DNA from: Marivirga tractuosa DSM 4126 | GTDB taxonomy: Bacteria; Bacteroidota; Bacteroidia; Cytophagales; Cyclobacteriaceae | DNA: 64,000 nt | Direction: 5' to 3' | Assembly: GCF_000183425.1 (NCBI RefSeq) | Contig: NC_014759.1 | Location: forward strand, 434,001 to 498,000 | In this document: positions 10,186 through 18,665 of the stretch, one piece after another | Layout: the number at the start of each line of letters is the position of its first letter | Numbering within the stretch: the stretch's first letter is position 1 | Program-made: the position numbers and the translations under genes | Notes under the pieces: generated by a model | Databases searched by the model: none | Seen by the model: only the letters and a program-made list of their open reading frames with translations | What the model was told of the DNA's origin: nothing

Positions 10186-11649
10186 ATGAAGCTAAACTTT
10201 TTGATGCTATGCGTTGTATTTTTTACCACACCCGCTTTAGCTCAATTAAGCAGCGAACCGCAGGTTTTGCCCGAATCTGTAGGATTGAACCAGTCCATCG
10301 ATTTACTTTCATCTTATATCCAACGGGAAAGCGTTTCGGGCAATGAAAAAGAAGCTGCCATCTTTCTTGAAGATTATATTTTAACTACAGATTTACACCT
10401 TAAGGTATTTTCTGATTTTTCTGATAATTACAATTTGGCTGCTTCTCTTTATCCCTTAGATAGTGAAAAACCGAATATAATTCTTCAGAGTCATATTGAT
10501 GTAGTTCCTGTTGAAGATTTGGATGATTGGGAGCATGATCCTTATAGCGGGCATTTTGATGGGGAATATATCCATGGAAGAGGTGCATTAGATGCAAAAG
10601 GATTGGGAATTATGCAATTAAAAGCGTTGGAAGCCTTCCAACAAGATTATGACACCACTGATTTACCTTTTAATGTGACTGTATTATTCCTTTCTGCAGA
10701 AGAAACAGGTGGTGATAAAGGTGCTCGCTACCTAATGAAGAATTTTGAAAAGGAATTAAATGCGGTAGTAGTACTAGGAGAAGGAGGAGCTGGTTATCAG
10801 AATGTATTGAAGAACAAGCCTGAAAAGGTAGTTTTTGGAGTTTCAATAGCTGAAAAACAAAGTCTATGGCTACAATTAAAAATCAATAGCAATTCTGCAG
10901 GGCATGGTGCCACACCTTCAAAGGATTATGCTAATATTCAATTGATCAACAGTTTAAATAAATTGACCAATAGAAAGGTCTTGTTATTGTTTAATCGAAG
11001 TACTAGGCGAATGTTTAGAAGCTTGGGAAGAGCTGAAGGAGGAATCAGGGGCTTCTTTATTCGAAATATTAATTGGTCTATTTTGGCTCCCTTTGTGCGC
11101 AAACAAATTGAAAGAGAGCCTTTCCTGTCCTCTTTGCTAACTAATACAGTAACAGTTACTAATATTTACAATCCACCAGGCCCCCCCAACCAAATTAGTA
11201 ATTCTGCTACAGCCGTTTTGGATTGCAGACTAGTTCCTGGAACATCATCCAAAAGTTTTATTCGCTATATTGAAAGAAAATTAGATAATGACAATATTAA
11301 AGTTTCGGTTCTTTCGGAAAGCCCAGAGGCGCAACCATCACGCTTGAACAAATTTTACAGAGCATTAGAAGATGCCATTGCCATTAGTTATCCAGACGCT
11401 GAAACAATTCCATTTTTATTTCCAGCAACAAGTGACAATAGTCTGTTTCGTTCTTACGATATTCCTTCTTACGGCTTGATTCCTTCAGTAGTGACAGAAC
11501 GGGATATCAATAGCATTCATAGCAATAATGAGAGAATAAGTTTGGATGTATTCAAGTCTGGAATAGTTATTTATTATAACTTTTTGAAAGAAATCCAGTT
11601 GAAAGAACCATTTTCCTTATTTGGTAATGACGATGACGAATCAGAATAG
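10186..11649 (+). CDS. M20 family metallopeptidase (carboxypeptidase PM20D1-like), exported
   Basis: 487 residues from ATG 10186. That start gives a clean signal peptide (MKLNFLMLCVVFFTTPALAQ) and lies 1 bp after the previous stop; an upstream in-frame ATG at 10150 would overlap the previous gene and spoil the signal. Metal-site motifs of the M20 family are present: SHIDVVPVE, HGRGALDAKG, SAEETGGDKG, VLGEGG, and a C-terminal IHSNNERI. The protein is therefore probably a periplasmic di-zinc peptidase. A dimerisation domain (about 215-340) lies between the catalytic halves. Being last in the Bat operon is unusual and may only mean shared transcription. Confidence 0.9.
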   Translation: MKLNFLMLCVVFFTTPALAQLSSEPQVLPESVGLNQSIDLLSSYIQRESVSGNEKEAAIFLEDYILTTDLHLKVFSDFSDNYNLAASLYPLDSEKPNIILQSHIDVVPVEDLDDWEHDPYSGHFDGEYIHGRGALDAKGLGIMQLKALEAFQQDYDTTDLPFNVTVLFLSAEETGGDKGARYLMKNFEKELNAVVVLGEGGAGYQNVLKNKPEKVVFGVSIAEKQSLWLQLKINSNSAGHGATPSKDYANIQLINSLNKLTNRKVLLLFNRSTRRMFRSLGRAEGGIRGFFIRNINWSILAPFVRKQIEREPFLSSLLTNTVTVTNIYNPPGPPNQISNSATAVLDCRLVPGTSSKSFIRYIERKLDNDNIKVSVLSESPEAQPSRLNKFYRALEDAIAISYPDAETIPFLFPATSDNSLFRSYDIPSYGLIPSVVTERDINSIHSNNERISLDVFKSGIVIYYNFLKEIQLKEPFSLFGNDDDESE

Positions 11650-11651
11650 AA

Positions 11652-11834
11652 ATGAAAAAATCTAGAATATTTTTACTTATTGCAATCCTCTTCATGCTGA
11701 TTGTGTTTTATGTGGTTTATGATATGTCCACCAAAACTAAATTTAGGAAGTTCGGTTCTGACACCGAAGAAAACAAATCTGTTAAAGATAGTGTTAAGCA
11801 AAAAGATCCAATGGAAGTTGAAATCAGAAGGTAA
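11652..11834 (+). CDS. Small single-helix membrane protein
   Basis: 60 residues: an N-terminal hydrophobic helix (about 5-23, IFLLIAILFMLIVFYVVYD) and a short charged tail. Starts 2 bp after the M20 stop, so probably cotranscribed. No family recognised. Its stop lies 10 bp before the likely start of the DUF2452 gene, in another frame. Confidence 0.5.
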   Translation: MKKSRIFLLIAILFMLIVFYVVYDMSTKTKFRKFGSDTEENKSVKDSVKQKDPMEVEIRR

Positions 11835-11844
11835 CAAGTGGTAT

Positions 11845-12309
11845 ATGAGCGAATCTGGCAAGAAAATAGACATTGATAAAATCGATTTGGAAAAAATGAA
11901 GGAGGGCACTTCTGATAAGCCTGGGACTATCGCCTTTCCCCATCATTCTGGTAGTGCCATCATTAAACCTACTGATAGAGGTAAAATAAAAGGTCGTGCT
12001 GTTTCCGCTATGCATGAGCAGACCGATAGGCAAATGACTCAGCTCTATGAGCAAATGCAATTGTTGGCAAAGCAAGCCAACGACCTCAAAAGCCGAGTAG
12101 AAATTTCTGAACGCATCTATTTAGCGAAAATCAATTTTGAACCACTGATTAATCATACTTATTACATGTATGAAGGTGCATACGGAAAAGACGTCTTGTC
12201 TTTAATTGCACCAGGAGAGTGGGGTAGAAGCCAGAAAAGTATGAAGTATTTAGCAACTGTAAAGTTGTTGGCTGATCATACTTGGGAGGTAATTGAGAAA
12301 GCCCCCTAG
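11845..12309 (+). CDS. DUF2452 domain protein
   Basis: 154 residues from ATG 11845 (MSESGKKIDIDKIDLEKM). The open frame runs further upstream to 11701, but that part overlaps the small membrane gene and is not family-like. The core, AFPHHSGSAIIKP, KGRAVSAMHEQTDRQM, and NFEPLINHTYYMYE, matches the DUF2452 (C1orf50-like) family, whose function is unknown. The last codons GCC CCC TAG lie in the left arm of the element at 12300-12468, which supplies the final Ala-Pro and the stop. Confidence 0.75.
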   Translation: MSESGKKIDIDKIDLEKMKEGTSDKPGTIAFPHHSGSAIIKPTDRGKIKGRAVSAMHEQTDRQMTQLYEQMQLLAKQANDLKSRVEISERIYLAKINFEPLINHTYYMYEGAYGKDVLSLIAPGEWGRSQKSMKYLATVKLLADHTWEVIEKAP

Positions 12310-12468
12310 CCCCCAAAGAGGGAACATAGCCCAGAACTGGCTGAGCATTTTAATTTGATATGATTTTTTTCAAAAACTTAACTAAAGTTTAGAAAAATGA
12401 ATGATGAAATTGGAGATTACTTCTCATTCTATTCCGTACGTTATATCCCCTTTGGGGACTAGAGGGCT
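12300..12468. mobile_element. Small non-autonomous inverted-repeat element (C-rich TIR family), complete
   Basis: The left arm (12300-12323) starts AGCCCCCTAGCCCC then CAAAGAGGG. The right arm (12445-12468) read on the other strand starts AGCCCTCTAGTCCC then CAAAGGGG. The arms match at most positions over ~24 bp and each folds as a CCCC-AA-GGGG hairpin. The ~120 bp between them is A/T-rich and has no gene. Length 169 bp, no target duplication resolved. It lies directly at the 3' end of the DUF2452 gene and contains its stop. Confidence 0.75.
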
Positions 12469-12542
12469 TTTTCAGTAACTTTTGTTACCTTTCTTTATTT
12501 CTACCATTCGTATATTAAAGTGAATCAATCATACAATTGAGC

Positions 12543-13232
12543 ATGAAAACTTTAGGACTAATTGGTGGAACTTCCTGGCATGCCACTGTAGAATATTATA
12601 GCCAAATCAATCAGAAAGTTGGAGAAGTAATTGGCAAACAAGCTAATCCTGAACTAATTATTTACAGCATTAATATAGAGTTAATGCGAGAGCAGAATAA
12701 AGAAAAAATTCAGAAGAAATATCTTGAAGTCTGCAAGAAACTGCAAGAAGCAGGGGCAGATGGTATCATAATTTGTGCCAATACGCCTCATATGATTTAC
12801 GATTATGTGCAGCCTAAAATTGATGCTCCTATACTTCATATCGGCATTGCAACCGGTAGGGCAGCACAGGATGCTGATCTCAAAACTTTGGGTTTACTGG
12901 GTAATAAACCGACCATGAAAGGCAAATTTATCTCCTCAGTATTAGAAAATGATTTTGGGATGAAAGTCATAATTCCAGAAGGTGACGATTTAGATCAATC
13001 TCATCATTATGTATCTAAAGAATTAACACAAGGTATATTTTCTGAACAGGCTAAAGCATTTTATCTAGACCAAATAAAGGAATTGAAAAGGAAAGGTGCA
13101 GATGGAATCATTCTAGGTTGTACGGAATTACCGATTTTACTAAAAGGAATTAAAGCTGATTTGCCACTATTGGCCACTACTGATTTACATATTGAAATGG
13201 CCGTTAATTTTATTCTAGAAAACAATTTATAG
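12543..13232 (+). CDS. Aspartate/glutamate racemase family protein
   Basis: 230 residues from ATG 12543 (a TTG two codons upstream is less likely). The N-terminus TLGLIGGTSWHATVEYYSQIN and the two active-site cysteine regions, IICANTPHMIYDYV (first half) and ILGCTELPILL (second half), define the Asp/Glu/hydantoin racemase family. It would interconvert the D and L forms of an amino acid through two Cys acid-base catalysts in the cytoplasm. The substrate cannot be read from sequence; aspartate is the usual guess for this subgroup. Confidence 0.88.
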   Translation: MKTLGLIGGTSWHATVEYYSQINQKVGEVIGKQANPELIIYSINIELMREQNKEKIQKKYLEVCKKLQEAGADGIIICANTPHMIYDYVQPKIDAPILHIGIATGRAAQDADLKTLGLLGNKPTMKGKFISSVLENDFGMKVIIPEGDDLDQSHHYVSKELTQGIFSEQAKAFYLDQIKELKRKGADGIILGCTELPILLKGIKADLPLLATTDLHIEMAVNFILENNL

Positions 13233-13285
13233 AACAAAGATTTTAACAAAAGGCGAATGATGGAGTTACCTACTAAAATCTACAC

Positions 13286-13783
13286 ATGGAAACACAACAG
13301 GCGCTTCAAATCAAACCACCAAATTTTAAAACGCATATATTTACAAAGGAGTACGAATCTCCATATCAAGAGTCCCAAATTTGGGATTGGCTAAATGATC
13401 CTAAAACATTTGTTGATAATCAGACCTGGCCATTTCGGGTTGAGTTTTTACTTAATGACAAACAACAACATGAATTCGAGACTGGGGTCTTAACTACGCA
13501 TCATGGCCCATTGCTTTCTTTGGCAGGCCAAGTAGGAGAGATCACTCCACATTATCGCGATCTTCTATATTATTACGGCAGCTATGTATTCTCCTTTCGG
13601 ATTGTCCGTCCTTTCAGGCTTGAATTTTGGACAGAAGATAATGGTGAAAAGCGGATCGTCAAAATGCAGTTAAGTAGTTTCGTAGCGCCATCGTTTTACT
13701 CTATATGGAATTGGGGACAAAATATTTTTTGGGGACGCTTTGGTAGATGGATGAATAGAAATATCAAAAAAAGAATTAAGTGA
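13286..13783 (+). CDS. SRPBCC-like protein of unknown function
   Basis: 165 residues, rich in aromatic residues, with no signal peptide. The pattern of an N-terminal strand, a helix with DPKTFVDNQTWPF, and a long C-terminal amphipathic helix suggests the SRPBCC (START-like) ligand-binding fold, as in polyketide cyclase-like proteins. This is a fold-level guess. Its TGA overlaps the GTG start of the next gene (GTGA at 13780-13783), so the two are probably cotranscribed. Confidence 0.6.
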   Translation: METQQALQIKPPNFKTHIFTKEYESPYQESQIWDWLNDPKTFVDNQTWPFRVEFLLNDKQQHEFETGVLTTHHGPLLSLAGQVGEITPHYRDLLYYYGSYVFSFRIVRPFRLEFWTEDNGEKRIVKMQLSSFVAPSFYSIWNWGQNIFWGRFGRWMNRNIKKRIK

Positions 13784-14349
13784 GTTTAATTAATCCAGAA
13801 GATAACTTCAAGGAAATAAAATCTACGCTTTTAAATGTACTCAACAGAGCAGGAAATGATAGTCATTCGGCATTTCGATTTATTATATTAAACACGATTT
13901 CTGATGGTTATCCAAACTCGCGCTATGTAGTGCTTAGAAAATTCAAAATTGATACTCAGGAGCTTTTTATTTATACTGATTCAAGATCGAATAAAATAAA
14001 GGAGCTTAAAGAAAATCCTTTGGTTTCGGTTTTAGCATATGATGAGCAAAAGAAGTGTCAAATTAAATTAAAAGGTAAAATCAGTATTCATCATCAAGAT
14101 CAAGTAGCCAAAGAGCATTGGGGTACCTTATTAGGTGGAAAAGAATCCTATAATACCCAAGGACAGCCAGGTAAAAAAGTTAATTCCCTGGAAGATGCAA
14201 ATCAAATAAAAAATGAATATGATGATAAATATTTTGCTGTCCTAGCTTTAGAAGTACGACAAGCTGAAGTCCTTCAGCTGAATAAAGATGGTCACATTAG
14301 GATTTTATTTGATTTTGAAAAAGATAGAGCTAGCTATTTGGTGCCTTAG
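13780..14349 (+). CDS. Pyridoxamine 5'-phosphate oxidase family protein (FMN-binding split barrel)
   Basis: 189 residues from GTG 13780, overlapping the previous stop. The segment SRYVVLRKFKIDTQELFIYTDS (in two parts about residues 47-68), then RSNKIKELKENPLVSVLAYD, is the split-barrel FMN-binding core seen in PdxH-like and general-stress proteins. A C-terminal part (VLQLNKDGHIRILF) resembles the dimer-interface region of such flavoproteins. It is shorter than true PdxH (about 215), and the full PdxH active-site signature is not evident, so the substrate is open. Confidence 0.8.
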   Translation: MSLINPEDNFKEIKSTLLNVLNRAGNDSHSAFRFIILNTISDGYPNSRYVVLRKFKIDTQELFIYTDSRSNKIKELKENPLVSVLAYDEQKKCQIKLKGKISIHHQDQVAKEHWGTLLGGKESYNTQGQPGKKVNSLEDANQIKNEYDDKYFAVLALEVRQAEVLQLNKDGHIRILFDFEKDRASYLVP

Positions 14350-14437
14350 AATGCTTAATTTTTATATGATTAAGCAATCTGCATTTGAATTAAACTCTAT
14401 ATCATATTAATAACGTAAATAGTATTTAAATCAAATT

Positions 14438-14910
14438 ATGAAAAAAATTAAACCAAAAGCGGGACAAGAGTCTGTATGGGATTATCCACGTCCGCCTGCA
14501 ATTGAAAAAGCTACAGAACACCTAAGAATCGTCTTTAACGGTGAAGTGATTGCAGATACAAATGAGTCCTAAGTCATCCGCCTACTTATTATCTACCAAT
14601 TACTGCTTTCAAAGAAGGTGCGCTTATAGAAGGTACACATAGTACTGCCTGTGAATTTAAAGGGGTTTCCTTCTATTTTGATATCCAAAATGGAGAGAAA
14701 GTAGCCTTAAATGCTGCTTGGGGTTATCCTACACCGAAAGGTAATTTTAAAGTTTTAAAAGACCATATAGCTGTTTACGCTCATAAAATGGATGCCTGTT
14801 TTGTAGGAGATGAAAAAGTAGTAGCACAAGAAGGTGATTTCTACGGTGGATGGATTACTTCAAAAGTTGTTGGTCCCTTTAAAGGAATTAAAGGGAGTTG
14901 GGGGTGGTAA
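14438..14910 (+). pseudogene. DUF427 domain protein, broken by a short deletion
   Basis: From ATG 14438 the frame reads MKKIKPKAGQESVWDYPRPP and FNGEVIADTNES, then stops (TAA). A different frame continues from HPPTYYLPITAFKEG (codons near 14578) to WITSKVVGPFKGIKGSWGW and a stop at 14908-14910. Together these give a complete DUF427 protein except for about seven residues (family pattern ...ADT-S--VLETSHPP). The gap fits a 16-bp deletion. DUF427 proteins are small beta-tent proteins of unknown function. Probably a true pseudogene, because a 16-bp loss is hard to explain as a read error. Confidence 0.85.
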
Positions 14911-14915
14911 AAGTA

Positions 14916-15332
14916 TTATTTCAATGGGTTTTTCCTCATTTTCTTTTTGTCAGATTGCATTTTCTTCTTTTCAAGTCTCTTCTTTTGAGAAGCTTTTGTG
15001 GGCTTGGTCTTTTTCCGAACTTTAGGTTGTACAAATGCTTTAGACAAAGTACGTTCCATCTTTTTGTAGGCTAATTCCTTATTTTTGATTTGAGAAGAAT
15101 GGTTTTCAGCAGTAATAATAAGATCACCTGATTTTGTTAGTTTGTTCTCTAGTGTTTTTCGAATGGTCTCTTTTTCATTTTCTGTTAGTAATTGAGATGC
15201 ATCTATATTAAATCTTAATATTACTTTAGTTTCAACTTTATTAACATGTTGACCTCCCGAACCACCGCTGCGTGCTGTAGTTAGCTCTATTTCTTTTTTG
15301 ATTTTACTAAGTTGGAATTTTTGTTTCTTCAT
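14916..15332 (-). CDS. arfB: Alternative ribosome-rescue factor ArfB (ICT1/YaeJ-type peptidyl-tRNA hydrolase)
   Basis: 138 residues. The release-factor core carries the GGQ motif (SGGSGGQHVNKVETKV, about residues 21-37) but has no stop-codon recognition domain. A Lys/Arg-rich C-terminal tail (about 100-138, KVRKKTKPTKASQKKR...) is the part that enters the empty mRNA channel of stalled ribosomes in E. coli ArfB. It therefore hydrolyses peptidyl-tRNA on ribosomes lacking a stop codon. Converges with the broken DUF427 gene, 5 bp apart. Length and layout are standard. Confidence 0.93.
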   Translation of the reverse strand: MKKQKFQLSKIKKEIELTTARSGGSGGQHVNKVETKVILRFNIDASQLLTENEKETIRKTLENKLTKSGDLIITAENHSSQIKNKELAYKKMERTLSKAFVQPKVRKKTKPTKASQKKRLEKKKMQSDKKKMRKNPLK

Positions 15333-15571
15333 ACTTTATATATCGAAGCAATCTTAGGATTTGTTTTTCTTGATTAAAATTTAATTCAGTAATAATTACA
15401 AGTTATTTTATTAAAAAATTTGTAATTTGTATAAAACCTTCAGCTATCATTTAAAAAACTTTACGTTAATCGAACCAAAAGCATGTTTGATCATATGATT
15501 TCTAATAGATTATAAAATTACACTAATTTGCTGTGTGTTTTATTAATGTTAGGAATACTACTTTTTAATAG

Positions 15572-16906
15572 ATGATAATGGAGGGGATAATTAATTTCTT
15601 TTTAACGGAAGACAGGAAGAAGAGCAGGGTTAATTTAAGAAAGACGAGATTACTAATAAGAGCTTCACTTTTAACAAGTTTGTTTTCTGGTACCTATTTT
15701 ACCTTAAGTTTAATCTTTGATTTTGAAATTGGAGTTAAGCTGATGGCATTTAATGTTATTGGATTTTTATTGTTACCCTTTTTGCTAAAAACAAAACTTT
15801 CAATCAACTGGATAGGTAACTTGTATGTATTTGTGGGCGGTATTGCTGTTATGATCCTAGCATATGCCTCAGGAGGGATTTTTTCAGCAATTTATCCTTG
15901 GATTATTTCTATACCCATTTTAGCACTTTTGGTAGTGAATCGAAAAAGTGCAATTGTCTGGGGCGCGGTCAGTTTTTTGGTAATGGTAGTGATGGGAATA
16001 GCTGCGATTTCTGGTTATGATTTTCCAAATCAGTTAAAAATTGCAGATGATGCATTATGGATTACTTTTGTTCAGCCAGGTTTATTATTGATTATCTTTC
16101 TAGTAGCCTATATTTTTCAATCTACCCAAACAGCTGCACTAGGAAAATTAGCCAATCAAAACAGTTTATTGATTGAGCAAAAAAATATTATTGCCTCTCA
16201 AAAGGAAGAATTAGCCACCTTGATAGATGATAAAAATTATGTTATTAGAATTTTAGCTCATGATGTGAGAAGCCCGTTAAAAAATATTCAAGGGTTAGTT
16301 AAACTTTTGGAGCAAGAAACAAAGGAAGAACGAAGGTCAGAATTAAGGGAATTGTTATTACAAACTTCAACCAATGCTGAAAATTTGGTGAATAGGGTGT
16401 TAGAATTGGATAGATCTGAACATGAAAACTCAAAAAGCAATAGTTCGAAAATTGATGTTAAAGAACTACTTCTAGAACTAGTTCGAAACATGCAAGAATT
16501 GGCTAGCAGTAAACAAATTAGTATAACTTTTACTAATGAAACAAGTAGATATCATATAGAAGCAGACCCAACGTATATTCATTTGATTTTTGAAAACCTG
16601 CTGTCAAATGCTATTAAATTTTCACAGGAAGGCAAAAATATTGAGGTAAATATTTCGAATTGGGAAAATCAGCTTTTAGTAGCTGTAATTGATGAAGGAC
16701 CAGGAATTGACCCTTCGGAAGAAGGTCAACTATTTAAAAAGTTTTCAAAACTAAGTCCACGGCCTACAGCCGGGGAAAGCTCAACGGGTCTGGGTTTATC
16801 TTTAGTGAAAAGATATACTGAATTAAGTAATGGAAAGGTTTGGCACGAAATAAATCCTGAAAGACAAGGCGCCATTTTTAAAGTTGAGTTTCCTTTAGTG
16901 GATTAG
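15572..16906 (+). CDS. Membrane-bound sensor histidine kinase
   Basis: 444 residues. About six membrane helices occupy residues 28-190, with no large extracytoplasmic sensor domain. A short coiled coil (195-220) leads to the H-box HDVRSPLKNIQGLVKLL (phospho-acceptor His near residue 230). The ATPase domain has N-box FENLLSNAIKFS, G1 DEGPGID and G2 GLGLSLVKRY. No response regulator is adjacent, so the partner is unknown. Start at ATG 15572, with ATG 15578 an equally possible choice. The 239 bp upstream, shared with divergent arfB, are A/T-rich and hold the promoters. Confidence 0.9.
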   Translation: MIMEGIINFFLTEDRKKSRVNLRKTRLLIRASLLTSLFSGTYFTLSLIFDFEIGVKLMAFNVIGFLLLPFLLKTKLSINWIGNLYVFVGGIAVMILAYASGGIFSAIYPWIISIPILALLVVNRKSAIVWGAVSFLVMVVMGIAAISGYDFPNQLKIADDALWITFVQPGLLLIIFLVAYIFQSTQTAALGKLANQNSLLIEQKNIIASQKEELATLIDDKNYVIRILAHDVRSPLKNIQGLVKLLEQETKEERRSELRELLLQTSTNAENLVNRVLELDRSEHENSKSNSSKIDVKELLLELVRNMQELASSKQISITFTNETSRYHIEADPTYIHLIFENLLSNAIKFSQEGKNIEVNISNWENQLLVAVIDEGPGIDPSEEGQLFKKFSKLSPRPTAGESSTGLGLSLVKRYTELSNGKVWHEINPERQGAIFKVEFPLVD

Positions 16907-16968
16907 AAACCAACATTAATTAGTGATAGAGATAAATCTAGATCTAAGATACTTGATATTAGAATAGA

Positions 16969-17310
16969 TTAAGCCTTTTTTACAAATTCAGATTTTAAAG
17001 CCATTGCACCAAAACCTGGGACTTTACAATCAATGTTATGATCTCCTTCAACTAATCGAATACTTTTCACTTTAGTGCCAGCTTTAATAGGTTTTGGAGC
17101 ACCTTTTACGGGCAAATCTTTAATGATTACCACACTATCACCATCCACTAATGGGTTTCCATTGACATCTTTTATTTGTAGAACTTCATCATGGGTAGAT
17201 TCAGTTTCAACTTCTGCTGGATTCCATTCATGGCCACATTCAGGGCACATCATTAAAGTGTCTGTAGGATAAGCATAAGGCGAATTGCAATTTGGGCAGT
17301 TACTTGACAT
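16969..17310 (-). CDS. yjdM: PhnA/YjdM family zinc-ribbon protein
   Basis: 113 residues. The N-terminal zinc ribbon is [21 protein letters not shown] (cysteines at about 5, 8, 22 and 25). It is followed by the conserved PhnA domain with [19 protein letters not shown] and [14 protein letters not shown]. The family was named for the phosphonate operon of E. coli but is not required for phosphonate breakdown, and its role is unclear. The gene converges with the kinase gene and diverges from the pyrophosphohydrolase gene. Confidence 0.92.
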   Translation of the reverse strand: MSSNCPNCNSPYAYPTDTLMMCPECGHEWNPAEVETESTHDEVLQIKDVNGNPLVDGDSVVIIKDLPVKGAPKPIKAGTKVKSIRLVEGDHNIDCKVPGFGAMALKSEFVKKA

Positions 17311-17444
17311 ATCAGATTTCTATAGGGAATGTAAAGTTAAGTTGTTTATTTTAATAAAAGAGTTTTTAAAAAAGAATATGCTAATTCACTCAATTAGTAT
17401 AAATTCAAATTTCAAAAATCAATAATCTTTTAAATAGCAATAAC

Positions 17445-17918
17445 ATGAAAGAAGCAGAGGCACTCAATTCGGTATCGAAATTCCATAAAACTTTTAATCA
17501 TCCCATCTTAGCAGAACCACAAATACCGCCTAAAGACCGAGCTGAATTACGTTTGAATTTGTTAAAAGAGGAATTAGAAGAATTACAGGAAGCCGTTGAA
17601 AATCAAGATTTAATAGAAGCTGCGGATGCTTTATGTGATTTGCAATATGTTTTGGCTGGTGCCATTTTAGAATTTGGAATGGGAGAGAAGTTTGCAGCAT
17701 TATTTTCAGAGGTTCAACGCTCCAACATGAGTAAAGTCTGCCGATCGGAAGAAGAGGCCCAAGCCACTATAAATCATTACGCATCCCAAAATCAAGATGC
17801 CTATTTTGAAAAGAAAGACGATTTTTATTTAGTATATCGTAAAGCGGATAACAAAACCCTAAAGTCTATTAATTATTCAGAGGTTGATTTGGAGAGGATT
17901 TTGAGGAGTAAAGTGTGA
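17445..17918 (+). CDS. MazG-like nucleoside triphosphate pyrophosphohydrolase family protein
   Basis: 157 residues. The all-alpha NTP-PPase signature is visible: KEELEELQEAV (about residues 41-51) and EAADALCDLQYVLAG (about 58-72), giving the ExxE-ExxD magnesium site. Such enzymes cleave NTPs to NMP and pyrophosphate, often cleaning damaged nucleotides. The C-terminal ~50 residues (FEKKDDFYLVYRKADNK) form an extra small domain typical of the phage/plant-like subgroup. Monocistronic in appearance. Confidence 0.85.
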   Translation: MKEAEALNSVSKFHKTFNHPILAEPQIPPKDRAELRLNLLKEELEELQEAVENQDLIEAADALCDLQYVLAGAILEFGMGEKFAALFSEVQRSNMSKVCRSEEEAQATINHYASQNQDAYFEKKDDFYLVYRKADNKTLKSINYSEVDLERILRSKV

Positions 17919-18049
17919 CGGAAGAAGGATATTGGATGATAGTTTAATTTTAAATCTATCTGCTCAGACCAGCATTCATCAATAAATCAGTCCAGTTCTA
18001 TTAAAACAAGCTATAGCTTTTCTGTGTTATGATGTTAAAAAGTATAGCT

Positions 18050-18304
18050 ATGACAAAAGAAGAAGCGATAAAAGCTATTAAAAATATACCAATTGGAGCT
18101 AAGATTCAGGTGATTCAGAAATCCGGAAATATAATGGATGTCAGATTATCCAGTCATGAAGTGAATAAAACGGAAGAAAAGCGGTATGAAACGGTTACCG
18201 TTCCCGAATTGCCACCTGCTTTATTGGTTCATGGTCATATTAGGCAAGGAAATTACAGAATCGAGCTAGAAGATATTGTTAGAATTGCTTGGGTGGAAGA
18301 GTGA
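18050..18304 (+). CDS. Small protein of unknown function
   Basis: 84 residues from ATG 18050 (MTKEEAIKAIKNIPIG); an ATG at 18029 would add seven residues without family support. It reads as a small beta-barrel-like protein with KIQVIQKSGNIMDVRLSSHE and a C-terminal IELEDIVRIAWVEE, resembling KOW/SH3-like folds at pattern level only. No family recognised. A strong hairpin follows 13 bp after the stop. Confidence 0.55.
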   Translation: MTKEEAIKAIKNIPIGAKIQVIQKSGNIMDVRLSSHEVNKTEEKRYETVTVPELPPALLVHGHIRQGNYRIELEDIVRIAWVEE

Positions 18305-18316
18305 GTTGGATTTCTT

Positions 18317-18362
18317 ATTATTAATTCCCTAATCATTAATTAATAATTAGGGAATTAATAAT
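18317..18362. terminator. Perfect 17-bp hairpin between convergent genes
   Basis: 18317-18333 is an exact reverse complement of 18346-18362, with a 12-nt A/T-rich loop. The stem contains CCCTAAT/ATTAGGG and is flanked by T and A runs. It lies 13 bp after the small gene at 18050-18304 and about 300 bp past the end of glnS, so it is a plausible (bi)directional terminator. Confidence 0.6.
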
Positions 18363-18413
18363 TGATTATTGTCTGAACTTGGCTTTTCAATTTCGCTGTT
18401 TTAAACGCTCGAT

Positions 18414-18564
18414 TAGGTCAGCACCCAAGGTCAGACCGGTTATTTATTTACAAAACATGCTTCTATCTTTTCTGATTTAACAAAGCATATCTACTAATTA
18501 CTTCTTGATTGCATGCGTCTTTATTGCTAAGCTAGTTCCAGTCTGACATTAGAAGACTGACCTA
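18414..18564. mobile_element. Small inverted-repeat element, second family
   Basis: The left end (18414-18441) reads TAGGTCAG then ...GGTCAGACCGG. The right end (about 18538-18564), on the other strand, reads TAGGTCAG then ...TGTCAGACTGG. The ends share about 20 of 27 positions. The ~95 bp inside has no gene. A related left end stands alone at 3223-3248. The rest of the 18305-18665 gap holds only the hairpin at 18317-18362 and A/T-rich sequence. Confidence 0.55.
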
Positions 18565-18665
18565 TACATTTCGTAAAGTCAGATGACCTAATTGCAGTCT
18601 CTTTGCGCTCTTTGCGATATTCATAGTACATCTTAGTGGTTAAAAGAAAACAGGCTTAAGCTGTT

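Noticed and set aside
11652..12309. Small membrane ORF and DUF2452 ORF as one frameshifted gene
   Set aside because: The DUF2452 core has its own ATG at 11845 and is complete for the family; the membrane ORF reads as a plausible separate small protein with a good start. Fusion is possible but not needed.
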